Positions 18,231-26,823 of a stretch of 64,000 nt of DNA are shown here, one piece after another. The translations under genes were made by a program, and so were the position numbers. The stretch is from assembly GCA_944325495.1 (NCBI GenBank), contig CALVAD010000002.1, forward strand, positions 1-64,000, in the 5' to 3' direction. This DNA comes from an uncultured Bacteroidales bacterium (GTDB taxonomy: Bacteria; Bacteroidota; Bacteroidia; Bacteroidales; UBA932). Position 1 is the first letter of the stretch; every line of letters starts with the position of its first letter. The notes beneath the pieces were generated by a model that saw only the letters and a program-made list of their open reading frames with translations, searched no databases and was not told the origin of the DNA.

Positions 18231-19880
18231 ATGAAATCCTATAGAATATTACTATACCTTGCAGCGCTTGCCGTGACCACAGGCTGCGCCAACTTCCTCG
18301 ACAAGACCCCTCTCGTGGATCTGAACGCCGAGAACTACTACTCAACCGAGCAGGAGCTGAACGATGCTGCGATGGGTATATATGCGGTGATGCAGCAGGA
18401 GACCTTCCAGATCGGACACTACATGATACTCGGGGACGCCTGCTCGGACGACGCCGATCTCGGCAACAGCCGTTCCGAGGCATACTCATGGCTCGGCGGC
18501 GCCGCAAAGGACTGCCAGAACTTCAGCCTGCTGGCCAACAACGGCCAGTCCGGCGGACTCTGGAACCTCGCATGGTCCATGATCAACAGCGCCACCCAGC
18601 TCATAGTCAACGGCGAGAAGAGCGAAATCGAGAACGCCGACAGATACATAGGAGAAGCCTACTTCCTGCGTGCGTTCGCATATTTCAACCTCGTGACCCA
18701 ATACGGCAGGATGCCCATAGTGGACCACATTCTGGAGTACGAAGAGTACTACATGCCCCGTCCCGACGACGTATCGACGACCTGGACGTTCATCGAGGAC
18801 GACCTCAAGGCCGCAATCAAGAGGCTTCCCGAGGCCTGGGACGCCGAGAACGAGGGCCGCGTGACCAAGGGCGCAGCCATGTCGATGCTCGGAAGGACCT
18901 ACGTCTACCAGTGCAAGTGGCAGGAAGCCCACGACATTCTTGAAGACGTCATCCTTGCCGGATACTATCAGCTCGAGCCCGTCTACGAGGACATCTTCTC
19001 AATGGAGCACGAGAACGGCATCGAGTGCATCTTCGCCATCCAGCACATGACCTCGGGCACAGGCTGGTCAGACTCCAACGAGGGCAGCATCCTCGAATTC
19101 TACGAACATGACGCAGGCCTTACCCAGGCCGACATCGACTCCGGCAAGTATCCCGGAGAAGAAGTGTACGAGAAGTGGGAAGTGGGCTGGTCGATGCACT
19201 GCCCGACCCTCGACCTCTACAATGCTTTCGAGGAGGGAGACCCCCGTCGCGAGGCGACCATCATCGAGTACAAGGAGGATTACGACGGACATATCCACTA
19301 CAATCTCTCCAGCGACAACGGACTCCAGTCCAAGAAATACTATGTTCCCTACGACTACCGCTCCAAGGAGGACCAGTCCGACCTTCCCAAGAACATAATC
19401 ATCCTGCGCTATGCCGACGTCCTGCTCTACATGGCCGAGGCGTGCAACGAGCTCGGGGATTCCGACGGAGCCGTGAACTATCTCGAGATGGTGCGCTCAA
19501 GAGCCCGCAACTGCTCCGACGATCCTGCGAACACCCTGGCCAAGATCGAATTCTCCAGCAAGGAGCAGATGCGCCAGGCCATCTGGGACGAAAGGCGCGT
19601 GGAGCTCGCGATGGAGTACCAGAGATTCTGGGACCTCGCCCGCCAGCACAAGGACGGCACGCTCAACAGCGAGAGCCGCGTGGGTGACGTGATGCAGAAC
19701 TACTACAAGACCTACGGCCCCGACGGACAGCCGGACGGCTATGTCAATGTCCGCGGCGATCAGATATCGCCGAGCATCAAGGGAGAGAACTTCACCAAGG
19801 GCAAGAACGAAATCTGGCCCATCCCGACCGCGGCCATCACGGCTTCCAACGGAACCATGGAACAGAATCCCTACTATTAA
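18231..19880 (+). CDS. SusD-like surface glycan-binding lipoprotein 1
   Basis: This RagB/SusD-family protein (549 residues) forms the lid on the SusC barrel and binds glycan. The lipobox is VTTGC with the lipid-modified cysteine near residue 19. Family features are the N-terminal FLDKTPLVDLNAENYYSTE, the helical TPR-like core (AMGIYAVMQQETFQ), and the C-terminal RYADVLLYMAEACNELGD and WDERRVELAMEYQRFWDLAR. It ends in EQNPYY, typical of the family. It follows susC1 by 13 bases and precedes the first beta-helix gene by 12. Confidence 0.96.
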   Translation: MKSYRILLYLAALAVTTGCANFLDKTPLVDLNAENYYSTEQELNDAAMGIYAVMQQETFQIGHYMILGDACSDDADLGNSRSEAYSWLGGAAKDCQNFSLLANNGQSGGLWNLAWSMINSATQLIVNGEKSEIENADRYIGEAYFLRAFAYFNLVTQYGRMPIVDHILEYEEYYMPRPDDVSTTWTFIEDDLKAAIKRLPEAWDAENEGRVTKGAAMSMLGRTYVYQCKWQEAHDILEDVILAGYYQLEPVYEDIFSMEHENGIECIFAIQHMTSGTGWSDSNEGSILEFYEHDAGLTQADIDSGKYPGEEVYEKWEVGWSMHCPTLDLYNAFEEGDPRREATIIEYKEDYDGHIHYNLSSDNGLQSKKYYVPYDYRSKEDQSDLPKNIIILRYADVLLYMAEACNELGDSDGAVNYLEMVRSRARNCSDDPANTLAKIEFSSKEQMRQAIWDERRVELAMEYQRFWDLARQHKDGTLNSESRVGDVMQNYYKTYGPDGQPDGYVNVRGDQISPSIKGENFTKGKNEIWPIPTAAITASNGTMEQNPYY

Positions 19881-19892
19881 TAGTCAGTACAG

Positions 19893-21854
19893 ATGAACAA
19901 ACTATTATTGACCGCTATATCCATTATGCTGGCCGCCACGACCGTGGCGGCCCAGCATAAAACCTACTTCGTGTCCGCGGACGGCAGCGACAGCGCCTCG
20001 GGCCTGTCGGTAGCCGAAGCATGGAAGTCTCTCGACAAGGTCAACAGCATGACCTTCCAGCCGGGAGACAAGATCCTGCTCAAGTCCGGCGACACCTGGT
20101 ACGGACAGCTGTTCCTCAAGGGTTCAGGATCGGAAGGCAGCCCCATCATACTGTCATCGTATGGCGGGGATGCCCGTCCGGTCATCAACATAGGCTCCGC
20201 CGAAGGGGCCGGAGTGCGCATACACAACGAATCCTGGTGGGAGATCAGCAACATCGAAGTCACGAGCTACGCCGCCCCCGAACTCGGCATAGGCCGCCAG
20301 GGCATAGTCGTGACCGCCTCCGAGCCCGGAAAGGTCTTCAACCATTTCGTGGTCAGGGACTGCTACATCCACGACATCTGGGGGCAGATGGGCGGAAACA
20401 CCGAATACACCGGCTACTACAGCTGCGGCATACTCGTCAGGGTCATGATACCCCGCGAGCTCCGCAGGACTCCCGGCTTCACGCCCGCGCAGATGAACGA
20501 CGTGCTCATAGAGGGCAACCGCATCGAGCGCTTCGACAAGTGCGGCATCATCAGCTGGGGTCCCAGGAACAATGTGGTGGTGCGCCGGAACTACATGGAC
20601 AACCTCGGCGGCGACGGCATCTTCGTGAACGGACCGTACAGAGGCCTCATCGAGTTCAACGAAATCAGGCGCTCCTGCATGCGCTCCGGCTATCTTGACC
20701 TGCCCGGAGGCGACGACTGGTGGCCCCACACCGCGGCGTGCTGGATACAGAACACCGAAGAGACCATAATGCAGTTCAACGAGGTCTACGACACCGGCCG
20801 CGAGCCCAAGAACGGCGACGGCTTCGCCTATGACTTCGATTTCAACTGCGTGAGATGCGTCGCCCAGTACAACTACAGCAAGAACAACCACGGCTTCATG
20901 CTGCTCATGTACGACATCTTCGAGAACGTTTCCCGCTACAACATCAGCGAGAACGACCGCACGCACCTCATCCAGATGCAGGGCAGCCTGAGCAAGGACC
21001 GCAACATCTTCTACAACAATGTGTTCTATGTCGACTACGGCACCTCCGACCTCGACTTCTTCATCACGGGCCGGCAGGACGGCATCAACGACATAGGCGC
21101 GTTCTTCGTGAACAATATCTTCTACGCCACCGGACAGGGCCGCTTCCGCTCGGTATACACCCACGGAGACCCTATGGTGCGCACCTTCGACGAGGTCACG
21201 AAGCCGACGCATCCCGCCGGCTCGCTCTTCCTGCACAACTGCTACTTCGGCCCCTGGAAGAACGGTCTTCCCGATGATCCCGAGGCTCTGGTCGCAGATC
21301 CCCAGTTCCTCGCCCCCGGCACCGGCGGCAACGGACTCTGCACGCTCGAAGGCTACACTCTCAAGGAGACTTCGCCCTGCATCAACACGGGCAAGTATGT
21401 CCCGCTCAACGGCGGACGTGACTTCTTCGGCAATCCCGTCGAGGACGGACATCCCGACTTCGGCGCGTTCGAAGCCGTGGGCACCGGAGTGTTCTCCGAC
21501 AGCGCCTCCGAAGCCGAGCAGGACAGGAAGGCCGCGGCTCTGTCGGCCATCACCTGGGCGAAGTGGAACTTCCCCGAGGCCGTCTATGCCGACGACAGCT
21601 CAGTGCTGACCATACGCCTCAAGAACCCGCTCGAGGAAGGAATATCCGGAACCGTGAGCCTCGTGCCTGCGGAGGGCAAGACCCAGACCGTCTCGCTCGA
21701 CAAGCTCAAGGACCGCGGCAGCATCGAGATAAAGACCAGGCTTGACAAGGCCGAGCTGCTCAAGTCAAGCGTCAGGCTGAACCTCACCAACGGCGACTTC
21801 ACCGAAGAGTGGGAAATCAGCGTAAAGGACATTAACGACTACAGAAGACGATGA
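19893..21854 (+). CDS. Secreted right-handed parallel beta-helix protein 1
   Basis: This 653-residue protein has a type-I signal peptide (cleavage near AAQHKTYF). It begins with the strand pattern TYFVSADGSDSASGLS and PGDKILLKSGDTWYGQL, common to pectate-lyase-like beta-helix enzymes. The helix spans about 26-520, with repeating coils such as GDGIFVNGPYRGLIEFNEI and NGDGFAYDFDFNCVR; a separate beta domain of about 110 residues follows. Proteins of this fold in PULs are polysaccharide lyases, hydrolases such as GH141, or esterases. I cannot assign the family or catalytic residues. It forms a tandem pair with the next gene, overlapping it by four bases (ATGA). Confidence 0.88.
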   Translation: MNKLLLTAISIMLAATTVAAQHKTYFVSADGSDSASGLSVAEAWKSLDKVNSMTFQPGDKILLKSGDTWYGQLFLKGSGSEGSPIILSSYGGDARPVINIGSAEGAGVRIHNESWWEISNIEVTSYAAPELGIGRQGIVVTASEPGKVFNHFVVRDCYIHDIWGQMGGNTEYTGYYSCGILVRVMIPRELRRTPGFTPAQMNDVLIEGNRIERFDKCGIISWGPRNNVVVRRNYMDNLGGDGIFVNGPYRGLIEFNEIRRSCMRSGYLDLPGGDDWWPHTAACWIQNTEETIMQFNEVYDTGREPKNGDGFAYDFDFNCVRCVAQYNYSKNNHGFMLLMYDIFENVSRYNISENDRTHLIQMQGSLSKDRNIFYNNVFYVDYGTSDLDFFITGRQDGINDIGAFFVNNIFYATGQGRFRSVYTHGDPMVRTFDEVTKPTHPAGSLFLHNCYFGPWKNGLPDDPEALVADPQFLAPGTGGNGLCTLEGYTLKETSPCINTGKYVPLNGGRDFFGNPVEDGHPDFGAFEAVGTGVFSDSASEAEQDRKAAALSAITWAKWNFPEAVYADDSSVLTIRLKNPLEEGISGTVSLVPAEGKTQTVSLDKLKDRGSIEIKTRLDKAELLKSSVRLNLTNGDFTEEWEISVKDINDYRRR

Positions 21855-23794
21855 AAAGAATCATTTTGACCATAGCCGCGGTTTTCCTCGCGCTCACGGC
21901 CGCCTCTGCGGGCAACACCTATTTCGTGAGCGCGTCCGGAAACGACAGCGCCGACGGTCTTTCGGTAAAGACCGCGTGGAAGAGTCTGGACAAGGTCAGC
22001 AGCGTCGCCTTCAAGCCCGGGGACAAGGTCCTCTTCAAGGGCGGCGACACCTGGCACGGACAGCTCGTGCTCAAGGGAGCCGGCACCGCTGAGCAGCCCA
22101 TAATCCTCTCGTCATTCGGCAAGGGCAGGCCGGTGATCAACATCGGCGACGCCGAGGGAGCCGGAATACTGCTCAAGAACTACGGAGGCTGGGAAATCAG
22201 CAATTTTGAAATCACGAGCGGCGCCGCGCCCGAGCTCGGAGTCACGAGGCAGGGCATCTATGTCCTCGTGGACGAGCCCGGCGTCAAGGCGGAGCACGTG
22301 GTGATAGAGAACTGCTTCATCCACGACATCTGGGGCCAGCTCGGAGGAGTGCGCGAACGCAGTTCCGCGATACTCGTGAGCTGCAGGAACCGCAGCCGCG
22401 AGGCTTCAGCCAACGCTCCCGCGCTCAACAATGTGAGAATCGAAGGCAACCGCATCGAGAGAGTGGACAAGACCGGCATCGTGACCGACAACATCGTGAA
22501 CGGCCTGCTCGTGCGCAGGAACTTCATGGAGAACCTCGGAGGTGACGGAATCATCGTCGGCGGCTCATACCGCGCCCTCGTGGAGTTCAACGAAATCCAC
22601 AGGTCATGCCTGCGCTCCGGCTATCTCGACCTTCCCGGCGACGACGGCTGGTGGCCCCACACGGCCGCATGCTGGCTCATCCGCTGCGAGGAGACCATCA
22701 TGCAGTTCAACGAGGTCTATGACACCGGCCGCGAGCCCGGCAACGGCGACGGCTTCGCCTACGACTTCGACTTCTACTGCAAGCGCTGCATCGCGCAGTA
22801 CAACTACAGCCGCAACAACCACGGCTTCCTGCTGCTGATGTACGACATCTTCGAGAACGTGGCGCGCTACAACATCAGCCAGAACGACCGCACCCATCTC
22901 GTGCAGATGCAGGGCAGCCTCAAGGACGACAGGAACATGCTCTACAACAACGTGTTCTATGTCGACCACGGCACTCTCGACCTGGATTTCTTCAGGGGCG
23001 ACCATGAGGAAGGGGCCAAGGACATCGACGAGCTCGGCGCCCTCTTCTACAACAATATCTTCTATGCAACCGGACAGGGACGCTTCAGGACCGCCTACTC
23101 TCTCGGAGAGACCATGGTCCGCAAGTTCGACGAGGTTTCAAGACCGAACCTTCCCGCCGGCTCCATCTTCCTCAACAACTGCTACTTCGGCCCCTGGAAG
23201 AACGGCCTGCCCGATGATCCCGAGGCTCTGGTCGCAGATCCGAAGTTCGTGGCCCCCGGCACGGGCGGCATAGGGCTGAACACGCTCAAGGGCTACATGC
23301 TCCAGGCTGACTCCCCCTGCATCAACGCCGGAATGTACATCCCCAACCATGGAGGAAGGGACTACTTCGGCAACGCCGTTGAGGACGGACATCCCGACAT
23401 CGGAGCGTTCGAAGCCATAGGGTCCGGAATCTTCGCCGACGCCGCATCCGACGCCGAGAAGGACAAGGACGCGCGCGACGCCTCCGACGTGGCATGGGCG
23501 AAGTGGTCTTTCCCCCTGGGAATCGCCACGGCAACCCCCGAAGCCACGGCCATCGACCTCTACGAGCCTCTGACCGAGGGCGTCGAGGGCACCATCAGCT
23601 GGACCAGTCCCGCGACCTCGAAGACCGTCTCCGTAGACCTCGCGAAGGCCAGGGACAGACAGCATTTCGTGATGAAGCTCAAGGCCACCCCCGACGAACT
23701 GGAAGCCACCACGCTCAAGGTGGAGCTCCGCAAGGGCAAGTTCACCGAGTCCTTCGAGATTCCGTTCGCGGAGACTCCCGAGACAAGACGCTAA
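21851..23794 (+). CDS. Secreted right-handed parallel beta-helix protein 2 (tandem paralogue)
   Basis: This 647-residue protein is a close paralogue of the preceding gene. It shares the signal-peptide design, the N-terminal YFVSASGNDSADGLSVKTAW, the coil NGDGFAYDFDFYCKRCIAQY, the segment DRTHLVQMQGSL, and the C-terminal DDPEALVADPKF block. Differences cluster where coil loops should face the substrate (about 125-150 in each) and in the C-terminal domain. Conserved acidic and aromatic residues include YDTGRE and WGQ. Retention of two diverged copies in one transcript suggests related but different specificities, or endo/exo roles on one glycan. The activity is unknown. Confidence 0.88.
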   Translation: MKRIILTIAAVFLALTAASAGNTYFVSASGNDSADGLSVKTAWKSLDKVSSVAFKPGDKVLFKGGDTWHGQLVLKGAGTAEQPIILSSFGKGRPVINIGDAEGAGILLKNYGGWEISNFEITSGAAPELGVTRQGIYVLVDEPGVKAEHVVIENCFIHDIWGQLGGVRERSSAILVSCRNRSREASANAPALNNVRIEGNRIERVDKTGIVTDNIVNGLLVRRNFMENLGGDGIIVGGSYRALVEFNEIHRSCLRSGYLDLPGDDGWWPHTAACWLIRCEETIMQFNEVYDTGREPGNGDGFAYDFDFYCKRCIAQYNYSRNNHGFLLLMYDIFENVARYNISQNDRTHLVQMQGSLKDDRNMLYNNVFYVDHGTLDLDFFRGDHEEGAKDIDELGALFYNNIFYATGQGRFRTAYSLGETMVRKFDEVSRPNLPAGSIFLNNCYFGPWKNGLPDDPEALVADPKFVAPGTGGIGLNTLKGYMLQADSPCINAGMYIPNHGGRDYFGNAVEDGHPDIGAFEAIGSGIFADAASDAEKDKDARDASDVAWAKWSFPLGIATATPEATAIDLYEPLTEGVEGTISWTSPATSKTVSVDLAKARDRQHFVMKLKATPDELEATTLKVELRKGKFTESFEIPFAETPETRR

Positions 23795-23804
23795 ACGCCC
23801 CGCC

Positions 23805-26738
23805 ATGAAAAAATTCATCTTTCTGTCAATGTTCATCTTCTGCTGCGCCGCCTGCTCGACGCAGCAGAAGAAGGATATATACGACGTCCCGCTGACAAGC
23901 ATCAGATGCAGCGATCCGTTCATCTATGCCGACAGCAGCGACAGCACCTACTACATGTACTCCACGGGCGGAGGAGGCCGGGTGATGGCCCGCGCAAGCA
24001 AGGACCTGACCAACTGGACCGAGCCCTTCACCGTGATGAACTTCAGCGACAAGCACTGGGCCGGCGACAAGGCGGCCAGCTGGGCGTCCGAAGTACATTA
24101 CTACAAGGGGAAATACTATCTGTTCACCACTTCCCACAGCGACGAGGTGATAGAGACCATCCCCGACAGATGCGACATACCCCACCGCGCGACCCAGATC
24201 TATGTGGCCGACTCCCCGAGAGGTCCTTTCAAGGACTTCACCGGCAGGGCCCACACTCCCGATGACTGGGCGGCTCTCGACGGAACTCTCTGGGTGGAGG
24301 ACGGCATTCCCTACATGATCTTCTGCCACGAATGGCTCCAGACCATCGACGGAACCATGGAGCTCGTGCAGCTGCCCGACGACCTCGGAGTACCGACCGA
24401 GCGGCCCGTTACCCTGTTCAAGGCCTCCGACGCCAAATGGTCCGGAGAAATGCTGGAGCTGGGCGAGAAGACCAACGGCCTCGACCTCGGAGGCTATGTC
24501 ACCGACGGTCCCTGGCTGTTCCGCACGCAGACCGGCAGGCTCGGGATGCTCTGGTCCACATGGGGCAAGCAGAGATATTCCATCGGGGCGGCATATTCCG
24601 CCTCCGGCAGCGTCAAGGGACCCTGGATACAGGAGGACGAGCCGCTCTATTCCGACAACGGAGGCCACGGCATGCTCTTCAGGACCTTCGACGGTGACCT
24701 CAAGCTCTGCATGCACCGTGTCGACGAACGCGACGAGTTCCCCGGACGCCGTCCCATCTTCCTGGATGTCGACGACTCCGGTGACAGGCTCGTGATACTG
24801 CCCGAAAAGAAGCCCGTGGTCTTCCATTTCGACAAGACGAAGACCATGCCCGGCAGGAAAGTGGCCCTCACCGAGTTCGACCCCGACTTCCCCACCGACT
24901 GGAGCGGCTACAACTATCTCGTGCTCGAGATGAGCTGCACCAGCGGGCAGAGGGCCTATGTGGGTCTGAACACCGACGAAGGCTACAACGAACTCAGGAT
25001 AATCTTCTATGCCCCGAACGGCCGCATCCGCACCGCGATTCCCCTGACCTACTTCAGGGATCTCCCCGCTGGGGCGCATGACCTCGCGGCCACCTACAAT
25101 CACCGCCGCCCGATGTCGTACATCAACATCGACCACGGAACCAGGCATGACCTCAAGGGAGTCGACTCTCTGGGAATACGCATGCACTGCCCCGTCAAGG
25201 ACGAGGAGATACGGCTTGAGAAGGTGTATCTGACAGTGGGCGACCCCGGCGACAAGTATCTGACCGAGGAGCCCGCAGTCGATGAATTCGGCCAGTGGAA
25301 TCTCGGCGAATTCGAAGGCAAGGTGCACTCCGAAGCCGAACTCAAGGCCGAATGGGCCCGTGAGGACCGCGAACTTGCGAAGGGCCGCCCGGCAGGCTGG
25401 TCAGCCTACGGAGGCGACCTCTCCCGCACCACCGAAGCCACGGGCTTCTTCGACGTGCGCGAGGTTGACGGCAAGTGGTGGTTCGTCGATCCCGACGGAC
25501 ATCTGTTCCTCTCCATCAGCTCCAACGGAATCAGCCCCGGCGGCGCCGGCACGATAGTCAACCCCCTCAAGGGCGTATATTCCGAAAAGGCTCCCGAAGG
25601 CTTCGAGCTCCCGGCGTCCGTAATCGAAAGATACAAGGGGCGCAAGGGCGACAGGCCCAGCGTCGACCGCCGCGGAAGGGAGCTTGAGACCAAGCTCATC
25701 CCCCTGACCGCCTGGAACCAGTACCGCCGCTTCGGCGCGGGCGATGTCAGCGACAAGGCCGAGAAGCTCGTCGTGGACAGGATGGACTCATGGGGAATGA
25801 ACACAATCGGCAACTGGTCGAGCCGCGAGGTCATCGCTCTCGGACGCAAGCCTTTCATGATCTCGCTCGGAGGAATAGGCATACATGACGGCATCCTCGG
25901 AATGCCCGACGTCTATGCCGAAGGCTTCGAGGCCCTTATCGACGAGGGCGTAAGGAAGTCCGTCGAGCCGTTCGTCGACAACAAGATGCTAATAGGCTAC
26001 TTCATCGGCAACGAGCCAGCATGGAGCAACCGCGAGCTGCGTCTGTGCGACCTCATAATGGAAGCCGACAAGGACATGCCGCTCAGGAAGGCCATGGTCA
26101 AATATCTCAAGCAGAACGGCGACACTCCGGAGAGCCGCAAGGCCTTCGTCTACGAGACCTTCGACCTCTTCCTCGGAACCGTGCAGAAGGCCCTCGACAA
26201 GCATGACCCCAACCACCTCAATCTGGGAATACGCTTCGGAACGGGCATTCCTTCGGCGGAGGTGCTGGCTCTGTGCAAGAAGTATTTCGACGTCTACAGC
26301 TTCAACAACTACGGAATACTTCCCGACATGGACAGCATGGACAAGATCCACGAGGCCACCGGACTGCCGATGATCATCGGAGAATTCCACTTCGGCACCA
26401 CCGACAGGGGACTCGGCGAATCTCTGGTCAGGGTCACCTCGCAGGAGGCCCGCGGCACCGCATACAGGAACTACTGCGAGACCGCCTTCTCCCACAAGGC
26501 CCTCATCGGAACTTCGTGGTTCACCTGGTATGACCAGCCGCTGTTCGGCAGAGGCGACGGAGAAAACTACAATATCGGACTTATCGACGCCACGGACAGA
26601 CCTTACGAATGGATGGTAAAAGCCATTCGTGACGTATCCCGGGACTGCTACGCCGTCCATGAAGGCAAGCAGGCTCCCTATTACAGGGAACTTGAAAGGA
26701 CAGGCGGCTCATTCCCGGACTTCTGGGAAATGGATTGA
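23805..26738 (+). CDS. Lipoprotein fusing a GH43-like propeller to a GH50 (agarase)-like barrel
   Basis: This 977-residue surface lipoprotein has lipobox CAAC with C17. Residues of about 30-335 form a GH43-like five-bladed propeller, with base aspartate D37 in CSDPFIYAD and a second conserved aspartate region DGTLWVEDGIPYM. The usual acid glutamate site reads VTDGPW (D234). About 340-485 is a beta-sandwich of carbohydrate-binding type (DWSGYNYLVLEM). About 490-960 is a (beta/alpha)8 barrel of agarase/GH50 type, with probable acid/base E737 in GYFIGNEPAW and nucleophile E860 in GEFHFGTTDRG. It is the last gene before the terminator at 26758. The two active sites suggest removal of a side sugar plus backbone cleavage; the substrate is unknown. 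Confidence 0.85.
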   Translation: MKKFIFLSMFIFCCAACSTQQKKDIYDVPLTSIRCSDPFIYADSSDSTYYMYSTGGGGRVMARASKDLTNWTEPFTVMNFSDKHWAGDKAASWASEVHYYKGKYYLFTTSHSDEVIETIPDRCDIPHRATQIYVADSPRGPFKDFTGRAHTPDDWAALDGTLWVEDGIPYMIFCHEWLQTIDGTMELVQLPDDLGVPTERPVTLFKASDAKWSGEMLELGEKTNGLDLGGYVTDGPWLFRTQTGRLGMLWSTWGKQRYSIGAAYSASGSVKGPWIQEDEPLYSDNGGHGMLFRTFDGDLKLCMHRVDERDEFPGRRPIFLDVDDSGDRLVILPEKKPVVFHFDKTKTMPGRKVALTEFDPDFPTDWSGYNYLVLEMSCTSGQRAYVGLNTDEGYNELRIIFYAPNGRIRTAIPLTYFRDLPAGAHDLAATYNHRRPMSYINIDHGTRHDLKGVDSLGIRMHCPVKDEEIRLEKVYLTVGDPGDKYLTEEPAVDEFGQWNLGEFEGKVHSEAELKAEWAREDRELAKGRPAGWSAYGGDLSRTTEATGFFDVREVDGKWWFVDPDGHLFLSISSNGISPGGAGTIVNPLKGVYSEKAPEGFELPASVIERYKGRKGDRPSVDRRGRELETKLIPLTAWNQYRRFGAGDVSDKAEKLVVDRMDSWGMNTIGNWSSREVIALGRKPFMISLGGIGIHDGILGMPDVYAEGFEALIDEGVRKSVEPFVDNKMLIGYFIGNEPAWSNRELRLCDLIMEADKDMPLRKAMVKYLKQNGDTPESRKAFVYETFDLFLGTVQKALDKHDPNHLNLGIRFGTGIPSAEVLALCKKYFDVYSFNNYGILPDMDSMDKIHEATGLPMIIGEFHFGTTDRGLGESLVRVTSQEARGTAYRNYCETAFSHKALIGTSWFTWYDQPLFGRGDGENYNIGLIDATDRPYEWMVKAIRDVSRDCYAVHEGKQAPYYRELERTGGSFPDFWEMD

Positions 26739-26757
26739 ACAGGTAGTGCATAAGTCC

Positions 26758-26791
26758 ACCGGCCGCCGGTGATGGCGGCCGGTTTTTTTTT
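26758..26791 (+). terminator. Intrinsic terminator inside the PUL
   Basis: The stem is ten perfect base pairs (ACCGGCCGCC at 26758-26767 with its complement at 26774-26783), the loop is GGTGAT, and nine Ts follow (26783-26791). It is strong and correctly oriented, and it separates the first block (DUF5107 to the GH43/GH50 fusion) from the second (GH50-like, SusC2, SusD2). The second block must depend on partial read-through or its own promoter within about 33 bases. Confidence 0.92.
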
Positions 26792-26823
26792 AGCATAAAC
26801 CACTAACCACAATACCCGACTTT

